Below, in pieces: positions 8,544 through 17,948 of a DNA stretch of 64,000 nt. Where the stretch lies: the NCBI RefSeq assembly GCF_014205765.1, contig NZ_JACIIZ010000008.1, positions 124,001-188,000 on the forward strand, written 5' to 3'. Origin of the DNA: Nitrospirillum iridis (GTDB taxonomy: Bacteria > Pseudomonadota > Alphaproteobacteria > Azospirillales > Azospirillaceae). Both the position numbers and the translations under genes were made by a program. The notes beneath the pieces were generated by a model that saw only the letters and a list, made by a program, of their open reading frames with translations, did not search any database and was not told the origin of the DNA. Within the stretch, counting starts at the first letter, position 1; every line of letters begins with the position of its first letter.

Positions 8544-9383
8544 ATGGCCGACCATCCCACGCCCCCGCCCTTCACCCCTGGCTCCAACGCTGCTGACGCC
8601 CTGACGGCGCAGGAGCGCGAGGCGCGATCCTTTGGCTTCCGCGCCATCAACCCGGCGGACAAGGCGCCGCTGGTGCAGGGCGTGTTCTCCAGCGTCGCCG
8701 GCCGCTACGACGTCATGAACGACCTGATGTCCATGGGCATCCACCGGCTGTGGAAGTCCACCTTCGTCGATCTGGTGGCGCCGCGCGCCAACGAGACCAT
8801 CCTGGACGTGGCCGGCGGCACGGGCGACATCGCCTTCCGCATGGCGGCCAAGGCGCCCGGCGCCCGGATCATGGTCTGCGACCTGACGGAGGCCATGGTC
8901 CGCGTGGGTCGCGACCGGGGCATCGACAAGGGGACGCTGCCCGGCTGGGACCGGACGGAGGAGAGCCGCGGTGGTCTGCAGTGGACGGTGGGCAACGCCG
9001 AGTCGCTGCCGCTGGCCGACCGCTCGGTCGACGCCTACACCATCGCCTTCGGCCTGCGCAACGTCACCCATATCGACAAGGCCCTGGCCGAGGCGCGGCG
9101 TGTGCTGAAGCCCGGCGGCCGCTTCTTCTGCCTGGAGTTCAGCCAGGTGAACCTGCCCGTCCTGCGTGAGCTGTACGACCGCTATTCCTTCGAGATCCTG
9201 CCCCGGCTGGGCCAGGTGGTGGCGGGTGATCGCGACAGCTATCAATACCTGGTGGAAAGCATCCGCCGGTTCCCGGAGCGGGAGGCGCTGTGCCGCCGGC
9301 TGGAGGCGGTGGGCTTCGCCCGCGCCCGCGCCCGGCCGCTGACCGGGGGCGTGGCGGCCATCCATTCCGCCTGGCGCGTCTGA
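8544..9383 (+). CDS. ubiE: Ubiquinone biosynthesis C-methyltransferase UbiE
   Basis: 279-aa SAM-dependent methyltransferase that methylates the demethyl benzoquinol ring in ubiquinone synthesis. The UbiE/COQ5 signatures are clear: VFSSVAGRYDVMNDLMS near residue 48, SAM motif I LDVAGGTGD at 87-95, and the later IAFGLRNVTHIDKAL and RVLKPGGRFFCLEFS stretches. A Pro-rich N-terminal extension of about 25 residues precedes the core. An insertion around PGWDRTEESRGGLQW separates the central strands, as in other alphaproteobacteria. ubiB starts two bases after its stop codon, so the two are surely co-transcribed. Confidence 0.96.
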   Translation: MADHPTPPPFTPGSNAADALTAQEREARSFGFRAINPADKAPLVQGVFSSVAGRYDVMNDLMSMGIHRLWKSTFVDLVAPRANETILDVAGGTGDIAFRMAAKAPGARIMVCDLTEAMVRVGRDRGIDKGTLPGWDRTEESRGGLQWTVGNAESLPLADRSVDAYTIAFGLRNVTHIDKALAEARRVLKPGGRFFCLEFSQVNLPVLRELYDRYSFEILPRLGQVVAGDRDSYQYLVESIRRFPEREALCRRLEAVGFARARARPLTGGVAAIHSAWRV

Positions 9384-9385
9384 CC

Positions 9386-10924
9386 ATGCTCCGCATCCTG
9401 CGCAACCTGCGCCGCCTGTACATCATCGGGCGCACGCTGGGCCGGCATGGCGCGCTGTTCCCGGAAGAGTTCCGCGACGTGGCGCCGGGCGTGGCCCTGG
9501 TGCTGCGCGCCCTGAACAACAACAAGGCGCCGGGCCGCAAAGGCCAGCGCCTGGCCGCCGCCATCCAGGAGCTGGGCCCCAGCTTCATCAAGCTGGGCCA
9601 GGCCCTGTCCACCCGGTCCGACCTGGTGGGCGACGCCGTGGCCGAAGATTTGGCCCTGCTGCGCGACCGGCTGCCCCCCTTCCCCACGCCCCAGGCCATC
9701 GCCATCGTCGAGGAGCAACTGGGCCGGCCGCTGGGGGAAATATTCCAGAGCTTCGAGCCCGAATCGGTGGCCGCGGCCTCCATCGCCCAGGTGCACTTCG
9801 CCGTGACGGCAGAGGGCAAGGAGGTGGCGGTCAAGGTGCTGCGCCCCGGCGTGGAACTGGCCTTCCGCCGCGACATCGACCTGATGTTCTGGCTGGCCGG
9901 GCTGGCGGTGCGCATCCTACCCCGTCTGAAGCGGCTGAAGCCGGTGGAGGTGGTGGAGACCTTCGCCGAGACCGTGCGCATGGAAATGGACCTGCGCATG
10001 GAGGCCAGCGCCGCGTCGGAACTGGCCGACAACTTCAAGGGCGACATCACCTTCAACATTCCCAAGGTCGATTGGGACCGCACCAGCCAGCGGGTGCTGA
10101 CCATAGACCGTATCCACGGCATCCCCGTGGACCAGGTGGACGCCATCCGCGCGGCCGGCTTCGACCCCGACGACGTACTGCGCCAGGCGGCCAACTCCTT
10201 TTTCAACCAGGTGTTCCGCGACGGCTTCTTCCATGCCGACCTGCACCCGGGGAACATGTTCGTGAACATGTCCGGCCATCTGGCGCCGGTGGATTTCGGC
10301 ATCATGGGGCGGCTGGACCGGCAGACCCGGCTGTTCCTGGCCGACATGCTGTTGGGCTTCCTCAACCGCGACTATCGCCTGGTGGCCGACGTGCATTTCG
10401 ATGCTGGCTATGTCCCCGCCCACCAGTCGCGCGAACTGTTCATGCAGGCGGCCCGCGCCATCGGTGAACAGGTGCACAACAAACCGTTGCACGACATCTC
10501 CGTCGGCCGGCTGCTGGCCCAGCTGTTCGCCGTGACCGAGCAGTTCGAGATGGAAACCCAGCCCCAGCTGCTGCTGTTGCAGAAAAGCATGCTGACGGCG
10601 GAAGGGGTGGGCCGCGCCCTGAACCCCAAGCTGAACATGTGGGAAGTGGCCCGGCCCTTGATCGAGCAGTGGATGCGGGAAAACCGGGGGCCGGAGGCGC
10701 GCCTGGCGGAGGCCGTGCGTTCGCTGAGCGCCACCGCCGGCAAGCTGCCCCTGCTGCTGCGCCATGCCGACCATCTGGCGGAGCATCTGGACCGGGGCGG
10801 CCTGCCCATCGACCCGCGCAGCATCGACGATCTGGCCAACCGGCTGGGCAACGGCCGCGGCGGCTGGCAGTGGGTGGCCATCCTGGCCCTGACCATCGCC
10901 GTCACCATTCTCGCTCTCCGTTGA
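9386..10924 (+). CDS. ubiB: Ubiquinone biosynthesis protein UbiB (atypical kinase/ATPase)
   Basis: 512-aa member of the ABC1/ADCK/UbiB family, needed for ubiquinone synthesis at the membrane. The diagnostic KxGQ segment FIKLGQALSTR is at about 68-77, the Ala-rich loop AAASIAQVH at 129-137, the ATP-binding lysine in VAVKVLRPG near 150, and the catalytic stretch FFHADLHPGNMF near 285. A C-terminal hydrophobic helix (WVAILALTIAVTILAL) anchors it. The start at 9386 is chosen because UbiB begins MLRILRNLRRL and the longer frame overlaps ubiE. A hairpin and a structured repeat follow the stop. Confidence 0.96.
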   Translation: MLRILRNLRRLYIIGRTLGRHGALFPEEFRDVAPGVALVLRALNNNKAPGRKGQRLAAAIQELGPSFIKLGQALSTRSDLVGDAVAEDLALLRDRLPPFPTPQAIAIVEEQLGRPLGEIFQSFEPESVAAASIAQVHFAVTAEGKEVAVKVLRPGVELAFRRDIDLMFWLAGLAVRILPRLKRLKPVEVVETFAETVRMEMDLRMEASAASELADNFKGDITFNIPKVDWDRTSQRVLTIDRIHGIPVDQVDAIRAAGFDPDDVLRQAANSFFNQVFRDGFFHADLHPGNMFVNMSGHLAPVDFGIMGRLDRQTRLFLADMLLGFLNRDYRLVADVHFDAGYVPAHQSRELFMQAARAIGEQVHNKPLHDISVGRLLAQLFAVTEQFEMETQPQLLLLQKSMLTAEGVGRALNPKLNMWEVARPLIEQWMRENRGPEARLAEAVRSLSATAGKLPLLLRHADHLAEHLDRGGLPIDPRSIDDLANRLGNGRGGWQWVAILALTIAVTILALR

Positions 10925-10927
10925 TAT

Positions 10928-10956
10928 CAACGGCATGAGTTGGACTCATGCCGTTG
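10928..10956 (+). terminator. Perfect hairpin just after ubiB
   Basis: A 13-bp perfect stem, CAACGGCATGAGT paired with ACTCATGCCGTTG, with a three-base loop, begins four bases after the ubiB stop. No T-run follows. The same CGGCATGAG/CTCATGCCG hairpin stands in front of the second copy of the structured repeat (20386-20411), so it may belong to that element rather than act as a simple terminator. Confidence 0.65.
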
Positions 10957-10959
10957 TAG

Positions 10960-11055
10960 CCCGCGACCGCGGGCGCCGGAGATTTCCGGGGAGCGCCAGC
11001 GGACTGGAAATCGAGGACAAGCCAAGGGGCGGATGCCCCGCCGGCGCTTGAGGAC
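10960..11055 (+). repeat. Structured intergenic repeat, copy A
   Basis: Visible parts in order: hairpin P1 CCCGC-GACC-GCGGG (10960-10973); outer helix P0 GCGCCGG (10973-10979) pairing with CCGGCGC (11041-11047); inside it helix P2 GATTTCC (10981-10987) with GGAAATC (11006-11012); and hairpin P3 GGGGC-GGAT-GCCCC (11026-11039), preceded by AAGCCAAG. It ends TTGAGGAC. Copies B (20416), C (43617, reverse strand) and truncated D (56056) keep the pairing and the GGAT and GAC loop bases while stem bases change, which indicates selection on a folded structure. Whether it acts as RNA or DNA is unknown. Confidence 0.85.
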
Positions 11056-11198
11056 ACGCAAGACACAATCTTGCTCAGGTTGCGCGTCGGAACAAGGCAG
11101 CCCTGCGAGTCGTCCGCTTGACGGAAGAACGAAACGAACAAGAGGATGGCGCCTCTCGTTCCATATGTTTCACCCTTCCGTTTTGAGGATCAAAGGTC

Positions 11199-12203
<1,005 letters not shown>

Positions 12204-12217
12204 GTGGCATCATGTCC

Positions 12218-12243
12218 CCGCCGGAGCCTTCGGGCTTCGGCGG
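12218..12243. terminator. Convergent terminator hairpin with UUCG loop
   Basis: An 11-bp stem (CCGCCGGAGCC with GGCTTCGGCGG, one G-T pair) is capped by a C(TTCG)G tetraloop, which is unusually stable in RNA. It sits between the asd stop and the stop of the opposing small membrane gene, so it probably serves both. There is no clear T-run on either side. Confidence 0.7.
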
Positions 12244-12248
12244 CAATT

Positions 12249-12575
12249 CTACAGGCAGTCGCCCTGGACGCAGTGCGCCATGAAGACGACACCAGCCACG
12301 ACGGGATAAAGAACAACCGGGGCGGTGAGTAGCAGCCACCAGCGCCGCTGCCAACGGATGACGCAGGTCACCGAAATTGCCCAGACCAAGGCGGCCAGCC
12401 AAAAGAACACCCCGCACCGGCCGAAGGTGACCTCCAGCCAACCGTACTGGACGCTGGATTTCCAAACCAGCAAAGCCACCGTGATGGCGATGGCTAGGAT
12501 AGTCAGGCGATCGCTGGCGCTTTCCCTATCAGACAGGTCCGTTATTGGCATAGGCGGCGTCCCCATCGCTTCCAT
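12249..12575 (-). CDS. Small hypothetical membrane protein
   Basis: 108-aa protein with three hydrophobic helices: around LTILAIAITVALLVW, GVFFWLAALVWAISVTCVI, and WWLLLTAPVVLYPVVAGVVF. The C-terminus ends in a short Cys-containing tail (HCVQGDCL). I do not recognise the family. The start is uncertain: the ATG at 12575 keeps a sensible N-terminus, 12566 and 12551 are alternatives, and the frame extends to 12725. It converges on asd. Confidence 0.6.
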   Translation of the reverse strand: MEAMGTPPMPITDLSDRESASDRLTILAIAITVALLVWKSSVQYGWLEVTFGRCGVFFWLAALVWAISVTCVIRWQRRWWLLLTAPVVLYPVVAGVVFMAHCVQGDCL

Positions 12576-12787
12576 GTCGGGCAGCGTAGCAGGGATCGGC
12601 GACACCGCACCGGGGCTGAGTATAATCCTTTCGCATTGGTTCAGGTCCGCCAACGAACAACGATACCTCCTCCTCATGGGAAAATCGGCCGCAGGCCCAA
12701 CTTTACGGTCGCGGAAAAGCCTCATTTGGTCGCAATATCCTGGTTGTCCGGGGTCGTTCCCGGGCGAACCCCAACCAGGGACCTCGC

Positions 12788-13087
12788 ATGCATCCGCATG
12801 AGGCGACCGGAGCCCCCAATCCGGAACCCGGCATGGCCGCCGCCGTGATGGCAGCCACCCCCAGTACCCTTGATACCCCGCCGCCCCGTTCCTCCGCCGC
12901 CCCCGCCCGCCAGATCCTGGACGCGGTCACGCGCTTCCGGAAGATGGGTTGCCGCAACGTCAGCCTGACCCTGACCCGGTCCACGGACACCATCCTGGAC
13001 GTGCAGGCCATGCTGACCCTGGCGGGACTGGCCAGCGACGTGCAGCCGGCCGGGGCCGGATGCTCCCGCCTGGTGCTGCGCAGCTAG
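12788..13087 (+). CDS. Hypothetical protein, 99 aa
   Basis: A Pro/Ala-rich first half leads into a conserved-looking second half (about 40-99: QILDAVTRFRKMGCRNVSLTL, then TILDVQAMLTLAGLASDVQ). The second half reads like a small alpha/beta fold. An AGGGA run lies seven bases before the ATG. The stop codon TAG is also the first three bases of the TAGAGC repeat that follows. Function unknown. Confidence 0.5.
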   Translation: MHPHEATGAPNPEPGMAAAVMAATPSTLDTPPPRSSAAPARQILDAVTRFRKMGCRNVSLTLTRSTDTILDVQAMLTLAGLASDVQPAGAGCSRLVLRS

Positions 13088-13189
13088 AGCAGATCGCCCA
13101 AAGGTGGAATCGCCTTTGGGCGTGAAGCTGCTCGCGGACAGACTCAGCTATAGCCGGCTGCGGTTCCGATTAAACGCAGCCGGCTATAG
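13085..13189. repeat. Dispersed TAGAGC repeat with two strong hairpins
   Basis: TAGAGCAGATCG is followed by a perfect 10-bp stem CGCCCAAAGG / CCTTTGGGCG (13095-13122, loop TGGAATCG). Next comes a perfect 15-bp inverted repeat beginning CTATAGCCGGCTGCG (13148-13162 with 13175-13189, 12-base loop). The first part recurs at 39641-39668 and, inverted, at 54545-54577, where the 12 bases TAGAGCAGATCG are identical. Intergenic palindromes of this style are common in alphaproteobacteria. Confidence 0.85.
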
Positions 13190-13320
13190 ATTCAAGTCAC
13201 CGGGCGCCGGTGCGACCGCCAGCCTCCCGCGCGTCACCGCCTGGGGGGAACGGGTGGGTATTGGCGCCCCGAAGGGCTGTGACCAGTCGGCGCCCGCGGC
13301 GCTTGGCGCGCTGGGCATAG

Positions 13321-13357
13321 AAAAAGGGGCGGCCCCTGTCGGCGCCGCCCCCTTTTC
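13321..13357 (-). terminator. Terminator after accA
   Basis: Read on the reverse strand, an 8-bp stem GGGGCGGC / GCCGCCCC with a ten-base loop is followed by TTTTT. It lies about 40 bp beyond the accA stop codon. The A-run before the stem also allows function on the forward strand. Confidence 0.88.
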
Positions 13358-13397
13358 TCACAGGCCGGATGGCCGTCCGACCATCCGGCGGCGCGAT

Positions 13398-14351
13398 TCA
13401 GCTCAGGCCCTTCTGGCCCATGGCCAGGTACTTGTCGCGGCGGCGGGTGATCAAGGTGCCGCCGTCCTGGCCGCGCATGGACTCCAGGCTGTCCTCGATG
13501 GCGTTGCCCAGCGCCAGGATGGTTTCCTCGCGCCGGCGATGGGCGCCACCGATGGGTTCCATGACGATGCGGTCGATGACGCCCAGTTCCTTCAGGTCCT
13601 GGGCGGTCAGGCGCAGGGCCGCGGCCGCGTCGGCGGCGTTGGTGTTGCTGCGCCACAGAATGCCCGAGCAGCCTTCCGGCGAGATGACGGAATAGATCGA
13701 GTGTTCCAGCATCAGCACGCGGTCGGCCGTGGCGATGGCGATGGCGCCGCCCGAGCCGCCTTCACCGATGACGGCGGAGACGAGGGGGACGCGGGCGCGC
13801 AGGCAGGTCTCGATGGATTTGGCGATGGCTTCCGCCTGGCCGCGTTCCTCGGCCCCCACGCCGGGGTAGGCGCCGGCCGTGTCCACCAGGGTGATGACCG
13901 GCAGGTTGAAGCGGCTGGCCAGGTTCAGCAGGCGCTGGGCCTTGCGGTAGCCTTCCGGCTTGGCGGAACCGAAGTTGTGGCGGATGCGGGTGTCGGTGTC
14001 GTGACCCTTCTCCTGGCCGATGACCACCACGGAGCGGCCCCGGAACCGGCCCAGGCCGCCGACGATGGCGCGGTCCTCGCCGAAGGCGCGGTCACCCGCC
14101 AGGGGCGTGAAGTCGGTGATCAGGGCGTTGATGTAGTCCAGGCAGTGCGGCCGGTTGGGATGGCGCGCCACCTGGACCTTCTGGGCCGGTGTCAGCTTGG
14201 CGTAGGTCGACCGCAGCAGCTTGTCGACCTTGTCTTCCAGCTTGCGGACCTCATCGGCGATGTTGATGCCGCCACCATCGGACAGGTGGCGGAGTTCATC
14301 GATCTTGCCTTCGAGTTCGGCGATCGGCTTTTCAAATTCAAGGAAATGCAT
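13398..14351 (-). CDS. accA: Acetyl-CoA carboxylase carboxyltransferase subunit alpha
   Basis: 317-aa subunit that, with AccD, moves the carboxyl group from biotin to acetyl-CoA, the committed step of fatty acid synthesis. The N-terminus begins with the family-typical [19 protein letters not shown]. The carboxyltransferase core shows [49 protein letters not shown] and [11 protein letters not shown]. Length is normal. It lies downstream of xerD on the same strand, 122 bp away, and ends at its own terminator. Confidence 0.97.
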   Translation of the reverse strand: MHFLEFEKPIAELEGKIDELRHLSDGGGINIADEVRKLEDKVDKLLRSTYAKLTPAQKVQVARHPNRPHCLDYINALITDFTPLAGDRAFGEDRAIVGGLGRFRGRSVVVIGQEKGHDTDTRIRHNFGSAKPEGYRKAQRLLNLASRFNLPVITLVDTAGAYPGVGAEERGQAEAIAKSIETCLRARVPLVSAVIGEGGSGGAIAIATADRVLMLEHSIYSVISPEGCSGILWRSNTNAADAAAALRLTAQDLKELGVIDRIVMEPIGGAHRRREETILALGNAIEDSLESMRGQDGGTLITRRRDKYLAMGQKGLS

Positions 14352-14473
14352 GGGTGCGGCTTACGACTGGCTTGTAAGGAAGGGGCCGGTCAAGGGGACC
14401 GAGTGGGGGACCCGAAGGCGGCTGATTACCATGAGCGGGGGCCAGGGGCCAGCCCCTATCGAATCCGGGGCGA

Positions 14474-15526
14474 TCACCCCCGCCCCTCGCCCGGCGCCTT
14501 GCGGGGCTTGCCCGCCTTGGCCAGCGGATGGTGGTCCTCCACCGCGCGGCGCAGGCGGTCGCCCACCACATGGGTATAGATCTGGGTGGTGCCGATATCG
14601 GCATGGCCCAGCATCTTCTGGACGGAGCGTAGGTCGGCGCCATGGTCCAGCAGGTGGGTGGCGAAGGCATGGCGCAACACGTGGGGGCTGACCTTGGCCG
14701 GATCCAGGCCCGAAGCCAGCGCCAGGTCCTTCAGCAGTTGGCCGAAGCGCTGACGGGTCAGCGTGCCGCCGGAACTGCGCGAGGGGAACAGCACGCCGGC
14801 CTGCTTGCCCTCACGCCCTGGCGAGAAGAACGCGGCACGGTGCGGCAGGTAGGCGGCCAGCGCGTCGCGGGCCGGCGGCGACAGGGGCACCATGCGTTCC
14901 TTGCCGCCCTTGCCCTTGACCACCAGCACCCGCCCGTCGCGGCTGAAGGCCGAGAGGGGCAGGCCCACCAGTTCCGAGACGCGCAATCCCGTGGCGTAGA
15001 GCAACTCCAGCAGGGCGGCCAGGCGCAGCCCCTCCGCCCCGCCCTGGGCCGCCGCGGTGTCCAGCATACGGGTGACGTCGGCCTCCGACAGGATCTTCGG
15101 CAGCGGCCGGCCCAGGCGGGGGCCGTCCAGCACGGCGGCCGGGTCGATGTCCCGCCGGCCTTCCGACACCAGGAACTTGTAATATTGGCGCAGGGCCGAC
15201 AGCCGCCGGGCCACGGTGCGCACGGCCGCTTGCGTGCCGTCGCGCCCCAGATGATGCAGATAGGCCCGCAGGTCGTCGGTGCCGGCCTGGTCCAGGGGGG
15301 GGCCTTTGCCGTTCTTCTGGCCGGCGATGAAGCGGGCGGCGTCCGCCAGGTCACGGCGGTAGGCGTCCCGGGTGTTGGCCGCCGCCCCCCGTTCCGCCAC
15401 CAGCATGTCCAGGAAGGCGTCCACCCCCGGCGGCAGGGCCAGGGTGGCCCCCCGCGGCCGTCCGGCGGAACGCTTTTTGGGCGTTCCGCCGGGGACGATG
15501 TCGGGCGTGGGGGCGCGCGGCGCCAT
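14474..15526 (-). CDS. xerD: Site-specific tyrosine recombinase XerD
   Basis: 350-aa recombinase that, with XerC, resolves chromosome dimers at dif near the division site. The N-terminal SAM-like domain (about 30-125) contains TRDAYRRDLADAARF. The catalytic domain carries the Arg of ATGLRVSEL, the Lys region KGKGGKERMVPL, the HVLRHAFATHLL box, then the His of LGHADIGTTQIY and the Tyr of the same segment (THV follows). Its linkage to accA supports XerD over XerC. It begins only four bases after the stop of the upstream secreted-protein gene. A basic Pro-rich leader of about 25 residues is extra. Confidence 0.92.
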   Translation of the reverse strand: MAPRAPTPDIVPGGTPKKRSAGRPRGATLALPPGVDAFLDMLVAERGAAANTRDAYRRDLADAARFIAGQKNGKGPPLDQAGTDDLRAYLHHLGRDGTQAAVRTVARRLSALRQYYKFLVSEGRRDIDPAAVLDGPRLGRPLPKILSEADVTRMLDTAAAQGGAEGLRLAALLELLYATGLRVSELVGLPLSAFSRDGRVLVVKGKGGKERMVPLSPPARDALAAYLPHRAAFFSPGREGKQAGVLFPSRSSGGTLTRQRFGQLLKDLALASGLDPAKVSPHVLRHAFATHLLDHGADLRSVQKMLGHADIGTTQIYTHVVGDRLRRAVEDHHPLAKAGKPRKAPGEGRG

Positions 15527-15530
15527 GCGC

Positions 15531-17402
15531 TTACGGCCCGGCCTGGACGGCCACGGCCTCCAGCGCCAGACGGCGCGCGTCGTCCTTCAGCCCCACGGCG
15601 GCGAGCGTCGCCACGGCGTTGGCCGCGACCGTGGGCGGCGTCGCCGCCGGACCGGCGTCCGCCAGCGTGGCCAGGGCCAGCAGCGCCACCTCGCCCTTGC
15701 GACCGGCCATGGAGGAGCGGAACAGCCGCACCCACGACGCGGCGTCGGGGATCACCCCCGGCGCCTCGGAAGCCGTGACGGTGCGGGCCAGCAGCGCCTC
15801 ATCCACCTTTTCACCCGCCGCCATCAGCAAGGCCAAGGTGTTGCCGGCGCGCAGGCGGGACGGGGCGTCGGCGTCGGCCTTCACCGCGTCCAGCCATTGG
15901 GCCCAATTGGCCCCGTCGCTGGGCAGCAGGCCGCCCAGGACGGCCAACGGCACCAGCCGCAGATAGGCCTGGAGCGCCTTGCCTTCTTTTGCGTCCTGCG
16001 CCGTCTGGCGGGCCAATTCGAACCAGGGCTGGGCCAGGTCGCGCCGCCCCTGCAGCAGGAGCAGACGGGTGGCGGCCGGCGCCAGATCCTTCAGCGCCGG
16101 TCCGGGGGCCAGCTGTTCCAGTTCCTGGGCCAGCAGGTCGCCCCAGGCGCCGGCCAGCAACGCCGGGTCGCCGACATCCACCGCCTTGGCCAGGATGGCG
16201 CCCTTCAGCGACGGGATCGTCTCCCCCGTCAGGGCCTGGTAGAGGATGGCGCGCTGGTCGGCGCCCTGGCGCTTGTCGGCCACGCCCACGGCGTTCTTCA
16301 GATCACCCGGGCTGACCTTGGCCGCCTTGTACAGGGGCGCCAGCGCCGCCGCCGGCAAGGTGCCGTAACCGGCGGCACGGTCGCCCGCCGCCAGCTTCAG
16401 CGCCGCCGCCGTGTCGGGCAGGTCGGCCACGGCCGCCGCCGCCGCCGGGTTCAGCGCCAGGATCTGCGACACCGGCACATCGGCCGGCAGGCCCCGGCCC
16501 AGGGCGCGGGCCAGGGCGACCGTCTCCGCCGACACGGCGGTGAAGCCCTTCAGCGGGCCTTTCTGGCCGCCGCCGGCGGTTTCCGCCAGGCGGGAGAAGC
16601 CGTCGTCCTTCACCCCCTGCTCGCGCATGATGTCCAGCGCCAGCATCAGGTTGTCGGTCGCCCCGCCGCGCACCTGGCAGACGACGCCCAGCATCTGGAT
16701 CTCGCCGTCGTTGAAGCGCTTCTGCAGGTCGGCCATGTGGTCGCAGGCCGCGCCATCGCCGGTCAGCAGCGACAGCCGGGCCCAGGCCTCCGCCCCGCCG
16801 GCATCGTCCAGCGCCGTGGGCAGGCTGGCCATGGCGTCGGCGTTCTTGCCGTCGCCCAGCCAGGCCAGGCGTTCCAGCCGGACGCCCAGGAAGTTGCGCG
16901 GCGAGTCCTTGGTCGCCGTGGCGCCGGCGGCCAGGGTGCTGGTCGACGGCGCCGTGCCCGCCGACATCAACACCCGGCCCAACAGTGCGCGCGCCGCCGG
17001 TGACGGGCTGGACTGTGGCAGCGACGCCAGCACCCGGTCGACCAGACCGCGCGGGCTGTCCGCCCACAGCGCCTGGCCCAAGCCGCCCTGGCCGGCATCA
17101 AGCACGCCGCCGCCATCCGGCATCACCGCCGCCAGCGGCTTGACCTCGAAAGCGGAAGAGCGCTGGGGCGCCGGCGGGGTGTAGTCCGGCGCGCCCAGGG
17201 GGGTCGGGCCGCCGGTTCCGGCGGCGGACGGCCCCTGGGGCCAGAGCGGCGTGGGCGCCCCGGAGGGCTGCGCCCCCAATTGGGGATCGGGCTGGGTCCC
17301 GGATTGCGCCAGCGCCACGGGCGCCGTCATCAGGCCGGCGGCCAGGGCCAGGCCCAGCCAGGCGCGCCCGCCGAATGGCGCCTTACTGGGGGAAGCGGTC
17401 AT
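15531..17402 (-). CDS. Large secreted protein of unknown function
   Basis: 623 aa with a clear signal peptide (hydrophobic stretch about 14-30, ALAQ cleavage site). A Pro/Gly/Gln-rich linker to about residue 90 leads into a long Ala/Leu-rich helical region without recognisable catalytic motifs. The helical part has repeat-like blocks (GRVLMSAGT, ALGRGLPADVPVSQIL, LLLLQGRRDLAQPWFELA) that suggest TPR- or HEAT-like superhelical packing. It overlaps the 46-aa gene upstream by 20 bp and precedes xerD by four bases, so the three are translated as a group. I do not recognise the family. Confidence 0.8.
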   Translation of the reverse strand: MTASPSKAPFGGRAWLGLALAAGLMTAPVALAQSGTQPDPQLGAQPSGAPTPLWPQGPSAAGTGGPTPLGAPDYTPPAPQRSSAFEVKPLAAVMPDGGGVLDAGQGGLGQALWADSPRGLVDRVLASLPQSSPSPAARALLGRVLMSAGTAPSTSTLAAGATATKDSPRNFLGVRLERLAWLGDGKNADAMASLPTALDDAGGAEAWARLSLLTGDGAACDHMADLQKRFNDGEIQMLGVVCQVRGGATDNLMLALDIMREQGVKDDGFSRLAETAGGGQKGPLKGFTAVSAETVALARALGRGLPADVPVSQILALNPAAAAAVADLPDTAAALKLAAGDRAAGYGTLPAAALAPLYKAAKVSPGDLKNAVGVADKRQGADQRAILYQALTGETIPSLKGAILAKAVDVGDPALLAGAWGDLLAQELEQLAPGPALKDLAPAATRLLLLQGRRDLAQPWFELARQTAQDAKEGKALQAYLRLVPLAVLGGLLPSDGANWAQWLDAVKADADAPSRLRAGNTLALLMAAGEKVDEALLARTVTASEAPGVIPDAASWVRLFRSSMAGRKGEVALLALATLADAGPAATPPTVAANAVATLAAVGLKDDARRLALEAVAVQAGP

Positions 17403-17523
17403 TGGAGATCACCCGTTCGGTGGGCGCGGAGGGCGCCGGGGAGGTGGTGGCGGCGACGACCAGGGCGGCACCGGCACCGCCAAGGACGACCAGGGCGATC
17501 AGGATCAGGAGAAGCTTTTTCAT
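17383..17523 (-). CDS. Small single-pass membrane or secreted peptide, 46 aa
   Basis: A Lys-Lys start, a hydrophobic helix (about 4-24, LLLILIALVVLGGAGAALVV) and a short Pro/Ser tail ending RVISNDRFPQ. It overlaps the next gene's start by 20 bp, a layout typical of translational coupling. I start it at the ATG at 17523, directly before the hydrophobic stretch; 17535 is possible. FliL-like N-termini look similar, but the body of that family is absent. Function unknown. Confidence 0.6.
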   Translation of the reverse strand: MKKLLLILIALVVLGGAGAALVVAATTSPAPSAPTERVISNDRFPQ

Positions 17524-17948
17524 GGGGATCGGCATCAATCGCTGATAGGGACAAGGACGAAAGTCAGAAAGAAAGTTGCGAGACCAGACCCGCCCAAGCA
17601 AGGCCGCAGTGCGCGGGCGCCCCGGTGGAGTCGGGGGACAGGCTGGGGACGACTGTGATATGCAGTGCCCCCGAACCGTTTTCCCCATCGGGCGGCATCC
17701 GCCAGACTGTCACGGGAAAACGGCGCCGGACAGCCCCCCTGTCGCCGCAGGGCGTGGGGGCGGACCGGTATCAGGAATGAGAACAACCCCGGAAGCGGGG
17801 ACGGCTTTCAGGTCTCGGCTGTAATGGATGAAACGGCAAAAATGGTGTTAGCGCTAGGCACTGTAGCGTCCACCCCCCGGGCGCGCAACGCCACCCCGCC
17901 CCGCCGGACGTCGGCCACCCCGTCGGGTGCCCCCTTGGGGTGCGCCCG
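17524..17948. other. Divergent intergenic region between the xerD group and aroKB
   Basis: 425 bp with no convincing gene. It should carry promoters in both directions. At 17846-17860 the sequence TGTTAGCGCTAGGCA matches 11 of 14 positions of a TGTTAGCGCTAACA palindrome of the kind bound by LacI-family repressors; this is weak evidence. The stretch from about 17870 to 17945 is C-rich. Confidence 0.5.

Noticed and set aside
12325-12801. 158-codon forward frame opposite the small membrane gene
   Set aside because: The reverse strand gives a coherent three-helix membrane protein, whereas this frame is Ser/Arg-rich noise.
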